Below are positions 10,701 through 18,226 of a stretch of 64,000 bases of DNA, one piece after another. The DNA comes from Bacteroidota bacterium (GTDB taxonomy: Bacteria; Bacteroidota; Bacteroidia; B-17B0; Aurantibacillaceae): assembly GCA_013298715.1 (NCBI GenBank), contig JAAFIQ010000001.1, positions 434,001 to 498,000 on the forward strand, in the 5' to 3' direction. Made by a program: the position numbers and the translations under genes. Each line of letters opens with the position of its first letter. The first letter of the stretch is position 1. The notes beneath the pieces are model-generated. The model was not told where the DNA came from. It did not search any database and saw only the letters and a list, made by a program, of their open reading frames with translations.

Positions 10701-11402
10701 AGCGGGTGTCCAGTATTCGGCAACGATATTTAATGATTCACCACCAAATGGGTCTAACAACGCCGCTAGGGTTTTATTATCTAGGTTGGCGGTCATACTA
10801 CTTGCGAGATTAGCCAAAATAATAAGCAACAAACAACCAATGTAACCGCTTGTCATATTACGGGTATAAGTTACTAGGCTAAAAAATAAAGTTCCAACAA
10901 AAAAAACGTTTGGAACAATAAAGAGCATAAAGGGTTGGAAATAGTTCATGAATCTGAATGCACCAAATTGCCCATTTTCATTACTAGATAAGCCATAAGC
11001 AAATAGAATTCCGAATATTAATCCAGTAGAAACCAAAAAGATTAAAAGTAAACTCGCAGAATATCTACCAACTACATAATTAAATTTTGAAATTGGTTTT
11101 GTGAAATAAAAGGAAAATGTATTGTACTGAAAATCTTTTTGAATGCAACCCGCAATTATTGCAACACAAATTAGTAAAGTAATTAGCCCTAGTAAAAAAT
11201 TACTTACAAACGCAGCAAATAATTGCGACATTACAAAGGCAGAATTAATGTAGGTGTTTGTGTCGTTAACTCCGCCTGATATTAAGCCTGATGCACTTGC
11301 TCCAATTAAAAATGACAAAGCAAAAAACACCAAAAAATAAATGTAAATAGCTGGGCGTTTTAGCCATTGTTTTAATTCAAATAAAAATATTTCTTTAAAC
11401 AT
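7704..11402 (-). CDS. ABC transporter permease fused to M1 family aminopeptidase
   Basis: Protein of 1232 residues. The N-terminal half (to about residue 600) is two ABC-2-type permease blocks with a dozen or so hydrophobic segments, beginning with RPAIYIYFLVFFALSFLI. After a final membrane helix near residue 585-600 comes a large extracytoplasmic M1-type peptidase domain with the zinc site HEVAHQWW near residue 950 and the third ligand Glu in SETMAQYSAL. Nineteen residues separate the second His from this Glu, one more than classical M1 enzymes. The tail is Gly/Asp-rich. The ATPase partner is three bases upstream on the same strand. Such fusions are a known Bacteroidota family of unknown substrate; a role in peptide handling at the membrane is inference. 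Confidence 0.9.
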   Translation of the reverse strand: MFKEIFLFELKQWLKRPAIYIYFLVFFALSFLIGASASGLISGGVNDTNTYINSAFVMSQLFAAFVSNFLLGLITLLICVAIIAGCIQKDFQYNTFSFYFTKPISKFNYVVGRYSASLLLIFLVSTGLIFGILFAYGLSSNENGQFGAFRFMNYFQPFMLFIVPNVFFVGTLFFSLVTYTRNMTSGYIGCLLLIILANLASSMTANLDNKTLAALLDPFGGESLNIVAEYWTPAEINTRLIPFSGAVMINRLLYMSITIAIFLLTYYKFSFSQFLNPTTIFSRKKKTTTSQPSKIITSISQLPKVVQQFDLSFTFKQYQFLTKFELSKLTKSVFFYIVIVLSILLTAVSSNFSGMLYGTQTFPVTYQLIELSGGAFNFFQMIMVVFYCAIVIWRERDAKVDELIGASPISNSTLFLSKFTALVLMCLIVNLFAIITSVSIQAYNNYFNFEIGLYLKKIILFKVFGTTVIVLLGLSLQTFIKNRYVGFFVMALILLAIPMIFNAIDYSNSLISFNSSGDTLKYSDMNADGHTLNNFFIHKGYWIAFTTLLATLAIAMYQRGKENTFMPRLKKAVKNYSTPLKVTAAIALLGFFSCGSLIYYNERVLNIFKSEKDQEKEAVDYEKKYKKYEKEPQPRIVESIVNVDIFPDEQSANVKGHYYLKNKNKVALNKIVIFFNPELIKNSFSLEAKHKLDEAEKEGFYCYNLTQPMQPGDSVKFNFDIAYRPKKYIMNTNQTQVVYNGTFFNNRLFPSIGYNADGELAENAKRKRYQLPPKSRIASIDDTAAYANTYISNDADWIRFESIVSTKEGQTAIAPGYLQKEWQLNGRHYYHYKMDSPILNFYAFLSASYQVKKEVWQNPYNVNKPVAIEIYHQPGHDYNIDRMIKGIKKSLDYFWKNFSPYQHKQVRILEFPRYATFAQSFPNTIPFSEAIGFIAKVNDTDPTEVDYPFYVTAHEVAHQWWAHQVIGANVQGCTVMSETMAQYSALMVMQKEYGQESMTKFMRYEMDKYLQNRTQEAKKEVPLLKCENQQYIHYRKGSVVMYALQDYLGEDTLNAALAKYIKKVAYQNAPYTTAKEFYNFIKAATPDSLKETVKDLFERIVIYDNTVKEWKATKQPNGKYLVNATVEVIKTQSDSLGKGKEVAPNNWFDITAFAKNDKNKSQQGKILYNKKIKITSKLQKIEFTVDSEPYFLGIDSFNKMIDKEPRNNIKDIYGKGSDGGDGGMSVTISSGD

Positions 11403-11405
11403 GGC

Positions 11406-12278
11406 TTAGTTTTTTTTAGTAATAAATGAAAAATACACATCTTCTAAATCTGCCTCTATGGCTTTAAATTCTTTGCCCGGACTAGTATCGCCAACAGCAT
11501 GAATCAAAATTTTCCCTTCGCTAACGCGTGTGCTAATAATAGTGTGTTTGCTTCTATATTCATCTAAAGCTTCTTTTGCAATGGCAGCAGAATATATTTT
11601 GCCTTTCAATAAAGCAAGTGCTTCTTCTGTTTTTCCATCAAACATCACCGTTCCTAAATTCATTACTGCCATGTAATTGCATAAATTTTTCACATCTTCA
11701 ACAATATGTGTACTTAAAATTACAATTATGTTTTCACCAACCTCGCTTAATAAATTATGAAACCTGTTTCTTTCTTGCGGGTCCAGGCCAGCAGTTGGTT
11801 CATCTACTATTATTACTTTAGGGTTTCCTAATAAGGCTTGTGCAATGCCAAAGCGCTGGCGCATGCCGCCACTGTAATCGCCAATGTAGCGGTTCTTAGC
11901 TTCGTATAAATTGGTTTGGTGCAACAAGGCATCGCAAATTTCTTTGCGTTCTGTTTTATTACTAATGCCTTTTAAAATAGCAAAATGATTAAGCATATCT
12001 TGTGCACTTACTTTTGGATAAAAGCCAAAATCTTGAGGCAAATAGCCTAGCACTTTTCGCATCTCGTCTTTGTTATTTAAAACATCTAAATCATCTAACA
12101 TAATACTGCCTTCGCTTGCATCTTGAAGCGTAGCAATAGTTCGCATAAGGCTTGATTTTCCAGCACCGTTTGGGCCTAATAAACCAAACATGCCGTTTTT
12201 AATAGAAAGATTTACGTTGCTTAAAGCTTTTAATCCGTTTGGATAAGTTTTGCTAAGGTTGCTAATTTTTAATTCCAT
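11406..12278 (-). CDS. ABC transporter ATP-binding protein
   Basis: 290-residue cytosolic ATPase that should power the ABC-2 permease/M1 fusion encoded three bases downstream. All ABC signatures are present: Walker A GPNGAGKSS (residues 35-43), Q-loop LPQDFGF, signature YSGGMRQRFGIAQ, Walker B VIIVDEPTAGLDP and the switch histidine in STHIVED. The C-terminal 60 residues form the accessory domain common in this CcmA-like subgroup. The ATG at 12278 fits the start of the first beta strand. It is the first gene of a two-gene minus-strand operon ending at the hairpin near 7649. Confidence 0.94.
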   Translation of the reverse strand: MELKISNLSKTYPNGLKALSNVNLSIKNGMFGLLGPNGAGKSSLMRTIATLQDASEGSIMLDDLDVLNNKDEMRKVLGYLPQDFGFYPKVSAQDMLNHFAILKGISNKTERKEICDALLHQTNLYEAKNRYIGDYSGGMRQRFGIAQALLGNPKVIIVDEPTAGLDPQERNRFHNLLSEVGENIIVILSTHIVEDVKNLCNYMAVMNLGTVMFDGKTEEALALLKGKIYSAAIAKEALDEYRSKHTIISTRVSEGKILIHAVGDTSPGKEFKAIEADLEDVYFSFITKKN

Positions 12279-12633
12279 AATGCTAAAAATACTAAAATTA
12301 CAGGGTTAATACGTATACGAATGTTTAAATGTTACATTGATTACTGTTAATGTTATGAACTGCCTTTTGAGTATTTGTTTGGTAAATAAGACGGATGAAA
12401 AATTTGTTTTTAGACTAACTATACTCAACTCTATTTTTTAACCCTAAACAGACAGTTCAAAAAAAGAACTCTCTACGATTAAGCAACTGTAAGGATTTCC
12501 AGAAAAATCCTTTGTAAGAAATCTTAACAGTTGCTAAATCGGGATAACCCGCAATAAGACAGGTAGCTCGTCGATAACTCGCCTTCTACTGTCTAATTGC
12601 GGTTTAAACAAATTAATTATGTAAATTTACCTT
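12279..12633. other. Intergenic region between divergent ABC genes
   Basis: 355 bases with no credible coding frame. The left half is plain AT-rich sequence and should hold the promoter for the minus-strand ABC operon. The right half (12454-12602) is packed with inverted repeats, described separately. A near-match -7 box (TAAATTTA, 12622-12629) ends five bases before the GTG start of the next gene. Confidence 0.7.
12454..12602. repeat. Cluster of stacked inverted repeats
   Basis: Four hairpins follow one another. (1) AGTTC/GAACT, 12454-12470. (2) Outer stem AGCAACTGT (12482-12490) / ACAGTTGCT (12527-12535) enclosing AAGGATTT/AAATCCTT (12491-12512). (3) GGGATAACCC, 12541-12550. (4) A long imperfect stem GCAATAAGACAGGTAG (12551-12566) / CTACTGTCTAATTGC (from about 12586), flanked by CC and GG. 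No T-tract follows in either direction. It could be a structured RNA leader, an intergenic repeat or a decayed small mobile element. I recognise no known family. Confidence 0.6.
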
Positions 12634-13452
12634 GTGGAGTATGAAATTAAGCCTCAAGGCAAACTAAATATTGGCCTTAAAGAATTATGGGAATACCGCG
12701 AGTTATTTTATTTTTTTACGTTAAGAGACATAAAAGTAAAATACAAACAAACGGTGTTGGGTTTTTTGTGGGCAATTTTGCAACCGCTTGCAATGGCATT
12801 TGTATTCTCTTTTTTTTTAGGGAAGGCTATTAAAAATTACACCAACTTGCAAACACCTTATGTAATTTTTGCCTTAAGCGGATTGGTTATTTGGGGTATT
12901 TTTTCTTCAGGCATTTCGAATGCAGGAAATAGTATGGTAAACAATGCTAACATTATTAAAAAAATTTACTTTCCTCGTTTAATAATTCCAATCTCATCTG
13001 TACTTGTAGGTTTATTCGATTTTTTGATGGCTTTTATTGTTTTTATTGTTTTTAGCTTAGTGTATGGCGTTTCGTTTAATCTGTGCGCATTAATTTACAT
13101 TCCTTTAGCAGTGTTGCTTACAAGTATTACTACATTTGGTGTTGGCACTTTTTTAGCGGCGCTTAATGTTAAGTTCAGGGATTTTAGATATGTTATTCCT
13201 TTTTTAGTTCAATTTTTATTGTTTTTAACCCCTGTTATTTATCCGAGTAATATTAGTAACAATAAATTTGTTCAATTACTTGTTACCATTAATCCTATGA
13301 GTGCTCCGTTAAATTTAATGCGTGCTTCTTTTGAAAATACAGCGATTGAGCTTGTGCCGCTTTTAATAAGCTGTATAATGAGTGTAATTTTTTTTGTTAT
13401 TGGTTTATTTTATTTCAGAAAAACAGAAGCTTATTTTGCCGATTTGGCTTAA
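12634..13452 (+). CDS. ABC-2 type polysaccharide/O-antigen export permease (Wzm/TagG-like)
   Basis: 272-residue inner-membrane permease with six hydrophobic helices. The N-terminal amphipathic signature LKELWEYRELFYFFTLRDIK, followed by VKYKQTVLGFLWAILQPL, is characteristic of the KpsM/TagG/Wzm family, which exports lipid-linked polysaccharides when paired with a Wzt-type ATPase. The GTG start at 12634 gives the normal family N-terminus. The ATPase partner, normally the next gene, is absent here: two small lipoprotein genes follow instead. Either the ATPase is encoded elsewhere or the pair has been separated. A near-consensus -7 box five bases upstream suggests a leaderless transcript. Confidence 0.88.
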   Translation: MEYEIKPQGKLNIGLKELWEYRELFYFFTLRDIKVKYKQTVLGFLWAILQPLAMAFVFSFFLGKAIKNYTNLQTPYVIFALSGLVIWGIFSSGISNAGNSMVNNANIIKKIYFPRLIIPISSVLVGLFDFLMAFIVFIVFSLVYGVSFNLCALIYIPLAVLLTSITTFGVGTFLAALNVKFRDFRYVIPFLVQFLLFLTPVIYPSNISNNKFVQLLVTINPMSAPLNLMRASFENTAIELVPLLISCIMSVIFFVIGLFYFRKTEAYFADLA

Positions 13453-13502
13453 GTTTTACCCAACCTTTCTTTTGGTCTTTTCGTTACTTTAAAAACTTTA
13501 TT

Positions 13503-14066
13503 ATGAAAAAAATTATTTTATTATTTAGCACAGCCTTATTTTTTGGTTGCACCAAAAAGGATTATAGTCCTTATAGTTACGAAGAATCAACAATTTACTC
13601 TGAGAACAATAAACAAAATTTTTCAAACATTGTACTATCTATAAAACCTTACATCATGGTAGCAAACACTAAAAAATACATTGTAAATCAAAAAATAAAT
13701 AAAGTTACTCTCACAATAAATGATGATGATTTTGGCTACAATAGTTCGTTTGGATTAGATACCTCGATAATTTTAAAGCAAACAATAAATAGTTATTTGG
13801 TAACCGACGAGGAGTTGGTTTATAATGCAGTTGTTCCTTTCATTCGTCCTGAAAATGCAACTATAACCGCCGGCGATTACAGCTCGTTATTAAACAATTT
13901 TGTTATTTTAAGAAACGGTTTTTACAGCTGTAGACTAAACTCTTTTGAAATTAAGCTGGCTAACGGTACAATTAAAAAAGTTAGCACCAATATCAGTAGA
14001 ATTATTGAAGTAACGAGCAATACTACCAGTTGCTCTATGGGAAGTTTAGAAGTATTAATTAATTAA
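13503..14066 (+). CDS. Hypothetical lipoprotein (187 aa)
   Basis: A short signal peptide (KKIILLFSTALFFGC) with a lipobox cysteine at residue 16 indicates a lipoprotein. The mature part is Asn/Ser/Thr-rich with many predicted beta-strand stretches and two C-terminal cysteines (near residues 142 and 178). I recognise no domain. It follows the export permease by 50 bases and precedes a second small lipoprotein by 11 bases, so the two lipoproteins are probably co-transcribed. Function unknown. Confidence 0.7.
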   Translation: MKKIILLFSTALFFGCTKKDYSPYSYEESTIYSENNKQNFSNIVLSIKPYIMVANTKKYIVNQKINKVTLTINDDDFGYNSSFGLDTSIILKQTINSYLVTDEELVYNAVVPFIRPENATITAGDYSSLLNNFVILRNGFYSCRLNSFEIKLANGTIKKVSTNISRIIEVTSNTTSCSMGSLEVLIN

Positions 14067-14077
14067 AAATTCTTTTT

Positions 14078-14416
14078 ATGAAAAAAATAGTTTTGCTTTT
14101 ATTGTTTTGCGGTATTTTAGTTTCTTGTCAAAAAACGGCCTCCATAACCGTAACCAATAAAGTTAGTAATTGTAAATTAGAGAATATAAGTTTTGGAGAC
14201 TATAAAATAGGGTCTTCTATAATTACGAATGAATCAACAGCCAAGCTTACTGTTAAAGAAAAAAAACGTGATTTTCCTAAAAAACATCCTTTAAAGTTTT
14301 ATATAATTGCAAATGGAAACAGAGTAATACTGCAAACTGTAGAGGAATTTGAATTAAGCGCAGGAGAAAATTTAGAAATTATAGTTGATAATAGTACGCA
14401 AGTTAAAACGCCTTAA
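14078..14416 (+). CDS. Small hypothetical lipoprotein (112 aa)
   Basis: The signal peptide KKIVLLLLFCGILVSC puts the lipobox cysteine at residue 17. The mature part of about 95 residues is predicted to be beta-rich, with a lysine-rich central patch (KEKKRDFPKKH). No recognised family. It lies 11 bases after the preceding lipoprotein gene and shares its signal-peptide style, suggesting a two-gene unit. Function unknown. Confidence 0.65.
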   Translation: MKKIVLLLLFCGILVSCQKTASITVTNKVSNCKLENISFGDYKIGSSIITNESTAKLTVKEKKRDFPKKHPLKFYIIANGNRVILQTVEEFELSAGENLEIIVDNSTQVKTP

Positions 14417-14534
14417 CATATTAAAATTCATCCAACGTTTATCTAAATCTGCACTAAACTCAAAATAACTCGACAAAAAAATATCAATCAATAAAATTCA
14501 CTAATAAAAAAGGTGTTAATTAAACCGATTTAGC

Positions 14535-14542
14535 TATATTTG
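14535..14542 (+). promoter_or_regulatory. Bacteroidota -7 box TATATTTG
   Basis: Exact match to TAnnTTTG, 26 bases before the ATG of the PNGase F-like gene, giving a leader of about 22 bases. No clear -33 element. Confidence 0.6.
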
Positions 14543-14568
14543 TAATTCAATCTTTAAAATCAAGTACT

Positions 14569-17500
14569 ATGAAAAAATGTATTCTTTTACTTTTAATAAT
14601 CGTTTGCTTTCAAGTAAAAAGTCAAGTAAACGTTGGCGACACCATTAAAATCAAAACCTTTAAGTATGGAAGTACAACGCGTGATACCTTAATTAATTTT
14701 CCTACAGGCAATCAAACCTACGAAAAGATAATTATGAAATACAACATGCGTTGTAAAAATAACTTAGTCTCAACACAGGCTGCTCCCAACCAAGGATGCG
14801 GTGAGTGGGATTACTCTTGTAATACATTTATTGTGGATTCTTCTAAAATAGAATTAAATCCAAAAACCCAGGCAAACCCTATTATCTCTAACTTCACAGG
14901 TAGCGTTTTCCCTTATGTTAGTTACCCTTTGGCTGATTATTATGATTACATGAACACCAACAATAACATCACCTCAGTAACCTCCGAAACTCTTTTTCCA
15001 ATAAGCGCTGGTACTACAACTAACTTAACTCTATTGAAGGCAAATGAGCGCTCAGGGAGAAGCCAATTATTAATAACCGCTACCGAACTAGCAAATGCTG
15101 GATTAACTGCAGGTCCAATTAATGGTTTCTTTTTAAACGTGGCTAATACCGGCGGTACCGTTAATTTTTTTAAAGTAAAAATGCGTTTAGTTTCTGCAAC
15201 AGTTAACCAATTAAGTCTTGCTACTCCTACACTTAGTGGCTTTACACAGGTGTTTAATAACAACTATACTTTTGTTAATGGTAATAACCGTATATTTTTT
15301 AATACACCATTTAGTTGGGATGGAACGAGTAATGTACTTGTTGATTTATCGTTTACAAACACCCAACCATCAACACCAATTGTATTAAACGGCATTACAA
15401 CGGCAAGTAATACTGTACTATTTGCTAACAATAATTATGCAATCGATTTAGCTAATAATGGGCACGTAACCATTAACCCAACTAACCTAAATACCATCAA
15501 TACCGAATTAACAGTAACTTTTTGGGCATTTGGTTCTGCTGCATTATTGCCAACAAGTACATTCTTTATTTACGGTTGGTCAAACAATGTAAATCAACGT
15601 CATTTAAGTATCCATTTGCCTTGGAGCGATAATACTGTATACTACGACGCTGGCCATTCGGCTGGTAGCTTTGATAGAATAAACAAATTATCAGTTGCCT
15701 CAGAAACCGAGGGGCAATGGAACCACTGGGCATTTACAAAAAATACAGTTACTGGCTCAATGAAAATTTATTTGAACGGAACGTTATGGCACTCTGGAAC
15801 AAGTAAAACAAAACCGTTAAGCATATTAAATCTAATTTTAGGAAAAAATGGATTATTGGAAGATAACTATAAGGGATCGGTAAATGAATTAAGTATTTGG
15901 AATAAAGAATTAGCTGCTACAGAAATTCAAAATTACATGAATAGAGAAATTCCAAACACGCATCCAAATTATACAAATTTAGTAGCTTATTACAAATTTA
16001 ACGAAGGCTCTGGAAGTACAGTTTCTGATTCTAAATTTCCAGTTACTTCTCTAGGAACTGGCACTGCTTGGAAATACGATCGTGGCGACCAACTCACACG
16101 TAATTTTGCCGAGTCTACTAACCGCCCGAACATTAATTTTTTTAAAGGAACTTATGTAACAACCACAAACACGCTAATTGTGAGAGATTCAGTTGTTCGC
16201 GCTGCTAACTCAATTTCTAACTATTCAATTACTAATAATTCAACCGTGGTTCCAATGGCGCATGATGCTGTAGTTTTAACCTCAACAAGTTATTCTTACC
16301 AAGCTCTCGCAAAAAATATTTATAATGGCGATAATAATAACGCCTTAACTGGTACAATTGCTGTAATACCAACAGGTACACTAATTATTGGTAGCTTACC
16401 CTATTTAGAACGTTACCCTTTTTACAACGAAATCATGTCGTTTGTAACGCCGTATGGTAAAGGTTTAAGCTTAGGAGTAAACGGTAAGTCGTGGTTTTAC
16501 GACGTAACCGATTTTACCCCACTTTTAAAAGGTCCTAAACGCATGCTAATGTCGCAAGGTGGCGAGTTTCAAGAACAAATGGATATTGATTTTTATTTTA
16601 TTATTGGTACACCTCCTAGAAATGTACTTCAATTTAACCAGCTGTGGCAGGGGGCTCCTAGGCTAGGTGGTGCTCCAATTTTGAGTATAAATTCAGGAGC
16701 TATTTTTCCTGCACTTAATGTGCCTCTTTTAGCCAACGGACAAGCATTTAAGGTGCGTTCTACGCTTACAGGTCATGGTGCGCAAGGAGAATTCCATCAA
16801 AATGGTGGTACTGTGCTTCATAACATTAATGTAAACGGCGGGCCTGCTGAGTTTACTTGGAATATAACGCAAGATTGTTCAAAAAACCCAGTATACCCGC
16901 AAGGAGGAACTTGGATATATGACAGACAGGGCTGGTGTCCTGGCGAAGCAAGTTTATTAAAAGAGCACAATATTACCCCTTTTGTAACACCAGGCACAAC
17001 AGTAAATATTGATTATGGTTGCTCAAACCCACCTAACCCTAGCGGGCAATATGATTACTTAGCTGCTCATCAATTAATAACTTACGGCGGGCCAAATTTT
17101 AGTACAGATGCGTCTATACTTGATGTACTTCATCCTAGCGAGAAAGTATTGTACTCAAGAACTAATCCTATTTGTAGTAGTCCAAAAATATTAGTACAAA
17201 ATACTGGCTCAGTTACCTTAACAAGTATTGCCTTAGAATATTGGATTAATAATGCTACTACTAAGCAAACGTTTACATGGACTGGTTCTTTAGCGTTTTT
17301 AGATACGGTTACTATTAGTTTACCAATTGCAACCTTGTGGCAAAACGGATTACTAAATACCGGCAACGTATTTTACGCTGAAATAAAAACAACAAACGGA
17401 GCGGCGGATAGCTATCCTTACAATAACAAATACACTTCAAGATTTACAAAACCCGATATTATTTCGGATTACTTTTATATAGAAGTGCAAACAAATAACA

Positions 17501-18045
17501 ACTACACTACCAATGACTATAAATTGTATGACGACCAAGGAACACTAGTAGGTTCAAGCACATTTACTGCAAATAATACTGTATTTAAAGATTATTACAC
17601 ATTAACAGGATGTTATAAACTAGTATTTAACGATTATGGTAAAGATGGGTTAACTTGGTGGGCAAATGCTGGGCAGGGCTCAGGGTATCTTAGAGTTAGA
17701 GATGGTTATAACAATAATTTTTTAAAAACGTTTAATTCGGATTTTGGATCATTTATAGAGTATAACTTTACAGCAAGTAGCCCAGTATCATTAAAAGAAC
17801 AAGCGCTTAAAGTTAATTTCTATGTTTCTCCAAACCCATCAAAAGACAAATTTTACATTAATGGTTTAAGAACCAACAATGCTACTATTTACATAACAGA
17901 TGTTTTTGGTAAAAAAATAGCTGAGCTTACCAATGGTTTAAATACTGAAGTAGTGTTTGATGCAAGCGAATTGGCCAAAGGTGTTTACTTTGTAACTGTA
18001 ACGGCTGAAGGAAAGTCAACCACCAAAAAGATTTTAGTGAATTAA
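14569..18045 (+). CDS. T9SS-secreted PNGase F-like amidase with inserted LamG domain
   Basis: 1158 residues with a signal peptide (about 1-19). Residues 25-90 match the PNGase F N-terminal half: KIKTF, then CGEWD with Asp81 at the position of catalytic Asp60 of PNGase F. The second half resumes near 610 (YDVTDF near 645, QEQMDIDF near 670 at the position of Glu118, GPAEFTW near 760 at Glu206, DRQGWCPG near 788). Between them lie a beta-sandwich-like region and a LamG/concanavalin-like module (about 290-445, with GQWNHWAF and KIYLNGTLW). A T9SS type A sorting domain occupies 1085-1158 (starting VSPNPSKDKFYI). Predicted role: surface or secreted removal of N-glycans from glycoproteins. Motif alignment is from memory of the family; activity is inferred. 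Confidence 0.8.
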   Translation: MKKCILLLLIIVCFQVKSQVNVGDTIKIKTFKYGSTTRDTLINFPTGNQTYEKIIMKYNMRCKNNLVSTQAAPNQGCGEWDYSCNTFIVDSSKIELNPKTQANPIISNFTGSVFPYVSYPLADYYDYMNTNNNITSVTSETLFPISAGTTTNLTLLKANERSGRSQLLITATELANAGLTAGPINGFFLNVANTGGTVNFFKVKMRLVSATVNQLSLATPTLSGFTQVFNNNYTFVNGNNRIFFNTPFSWDGTSNVLVDLSFTNTQPSTPIVLNGITTASNTVLFANNNYAIDLANNGHVTINPTNLNTINTELTVTFWAFGSAALLPTSTFFIYGWSNNVNQRHLSIHLPWSDNTVYYDAGHSAGSFDRINKLSVASETEGQWNHWAFTKNTVTGSMKIYLNGTLWHSGTSKTKPLSILNLILGKNGLLEDNYKGSVNELSIWNKELAATEIQNYMNREIPNTHPNYTNLVAYYKFNEGSGSTVSDSKFPVTSLGTGTAWKYDRGDQLTRNFAESTNRPNINFFKGTYVTTTNTLIVRDSVVRAANSISNYSITNNSTVVPMAHDAVVLTSTSYSYQALAKNIYNGDNNNALTGTIAVIPTGTLIIGSLPYLERYPFYNEIMSFVTPYGKGLSLGVNGKSWFYDVTDFTPLLKGPKRMLMSQGGEFQEQMDIDFYFIIGTPPRNVLQFNQLWQGAPRLGGAPILSINSGAIFPALNVPLLANGQAFKVRSTLTGHGAQGEFHQNGGTVLHNINVNGGPAEFTWNITQDCSKNPVYPQGGTWIYDRQGWCPGEASLLKEHNITPFVTPGTTVNIDYGCSNPPNPSGQYDYLAAHQLITYGGPNFSTDASILDVLHPSEKVLYSRTNPICSSPKILVQNTGSVTLTSIALEYWINNATTKQTFTWTGSLAFLDTVTISLPIATLWQNGLLNTGNVFYAEIKTTNGAADSYPYNNKYTSRFTKPDIISDYFYIEVQTNNNYTTNDYKLYDDQGTLVGSSTFTANNTVFKDYYTLTGCYKLVFNDYGKDGLTWWANAGQGSGYLRVRDGYNNNFLKTFNSDFGSFIEYNFTASSPVSLKEQALKVNFYVSPNPSKDKFYINGLRTNNATIYITDVFGKKIAELTNGLNTEVVFDASELAKGVYFVTVTAEGKSTTKKILVN

Positions 18046-18064
18046 TTCGTTAAGCGTAATTAAA

Positions 18065-18137
18065 GGAGAATATGTTATTCTCCAAAAGCTGGTATATTTT
18101 GTCAATCCTTTGGAAAAAATATAACAGCTTTTGATAT
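18065..18137. terminator. Inverted repeats after the PNGase F-like gene
   Basis: Two nested candidates: GGAGAATA/TATTCTCC (18065-18083), and a longer stem in which AAAAGCTG (about 18085) pairs with CAGCTTTT (about 18130), enclosing AT-rich arms. They lie between the convergent ends of two genes, so a bidirectional terminator is plausible; the T-tract is weak. Confidence 0.45.
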
Positions 18138-18226
18138 AATATTGAATTAGAAGAATCTTACAAATTAAGCACGGTTAAAAACTTAGAGAATACAATTAAC
18201 AATAATTAAAACTGTATAATAAGTAG

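Noticed and set aside
12541-12602. tRNA or attachment site in the hairpin cluster
   Set aside because: No cloverleaf, T-loop GTTCRA motif or CCA end can be drawn, and no integrase is near.
11406-13452. ABC ATPase 11406-12278 as partner of the Wzm-like permease
   Set aside because: The genes are divergent, and the ATPase is coupled by a 3-base gap to the M1-fusion permease, which has its own two transmembrane blocks.
14946-15263. Minus-strand open frame of 105 codons inside the PNGase F-like gene
   Set aside because: It is antisense to a well-supported coding region and has no recognisable features.
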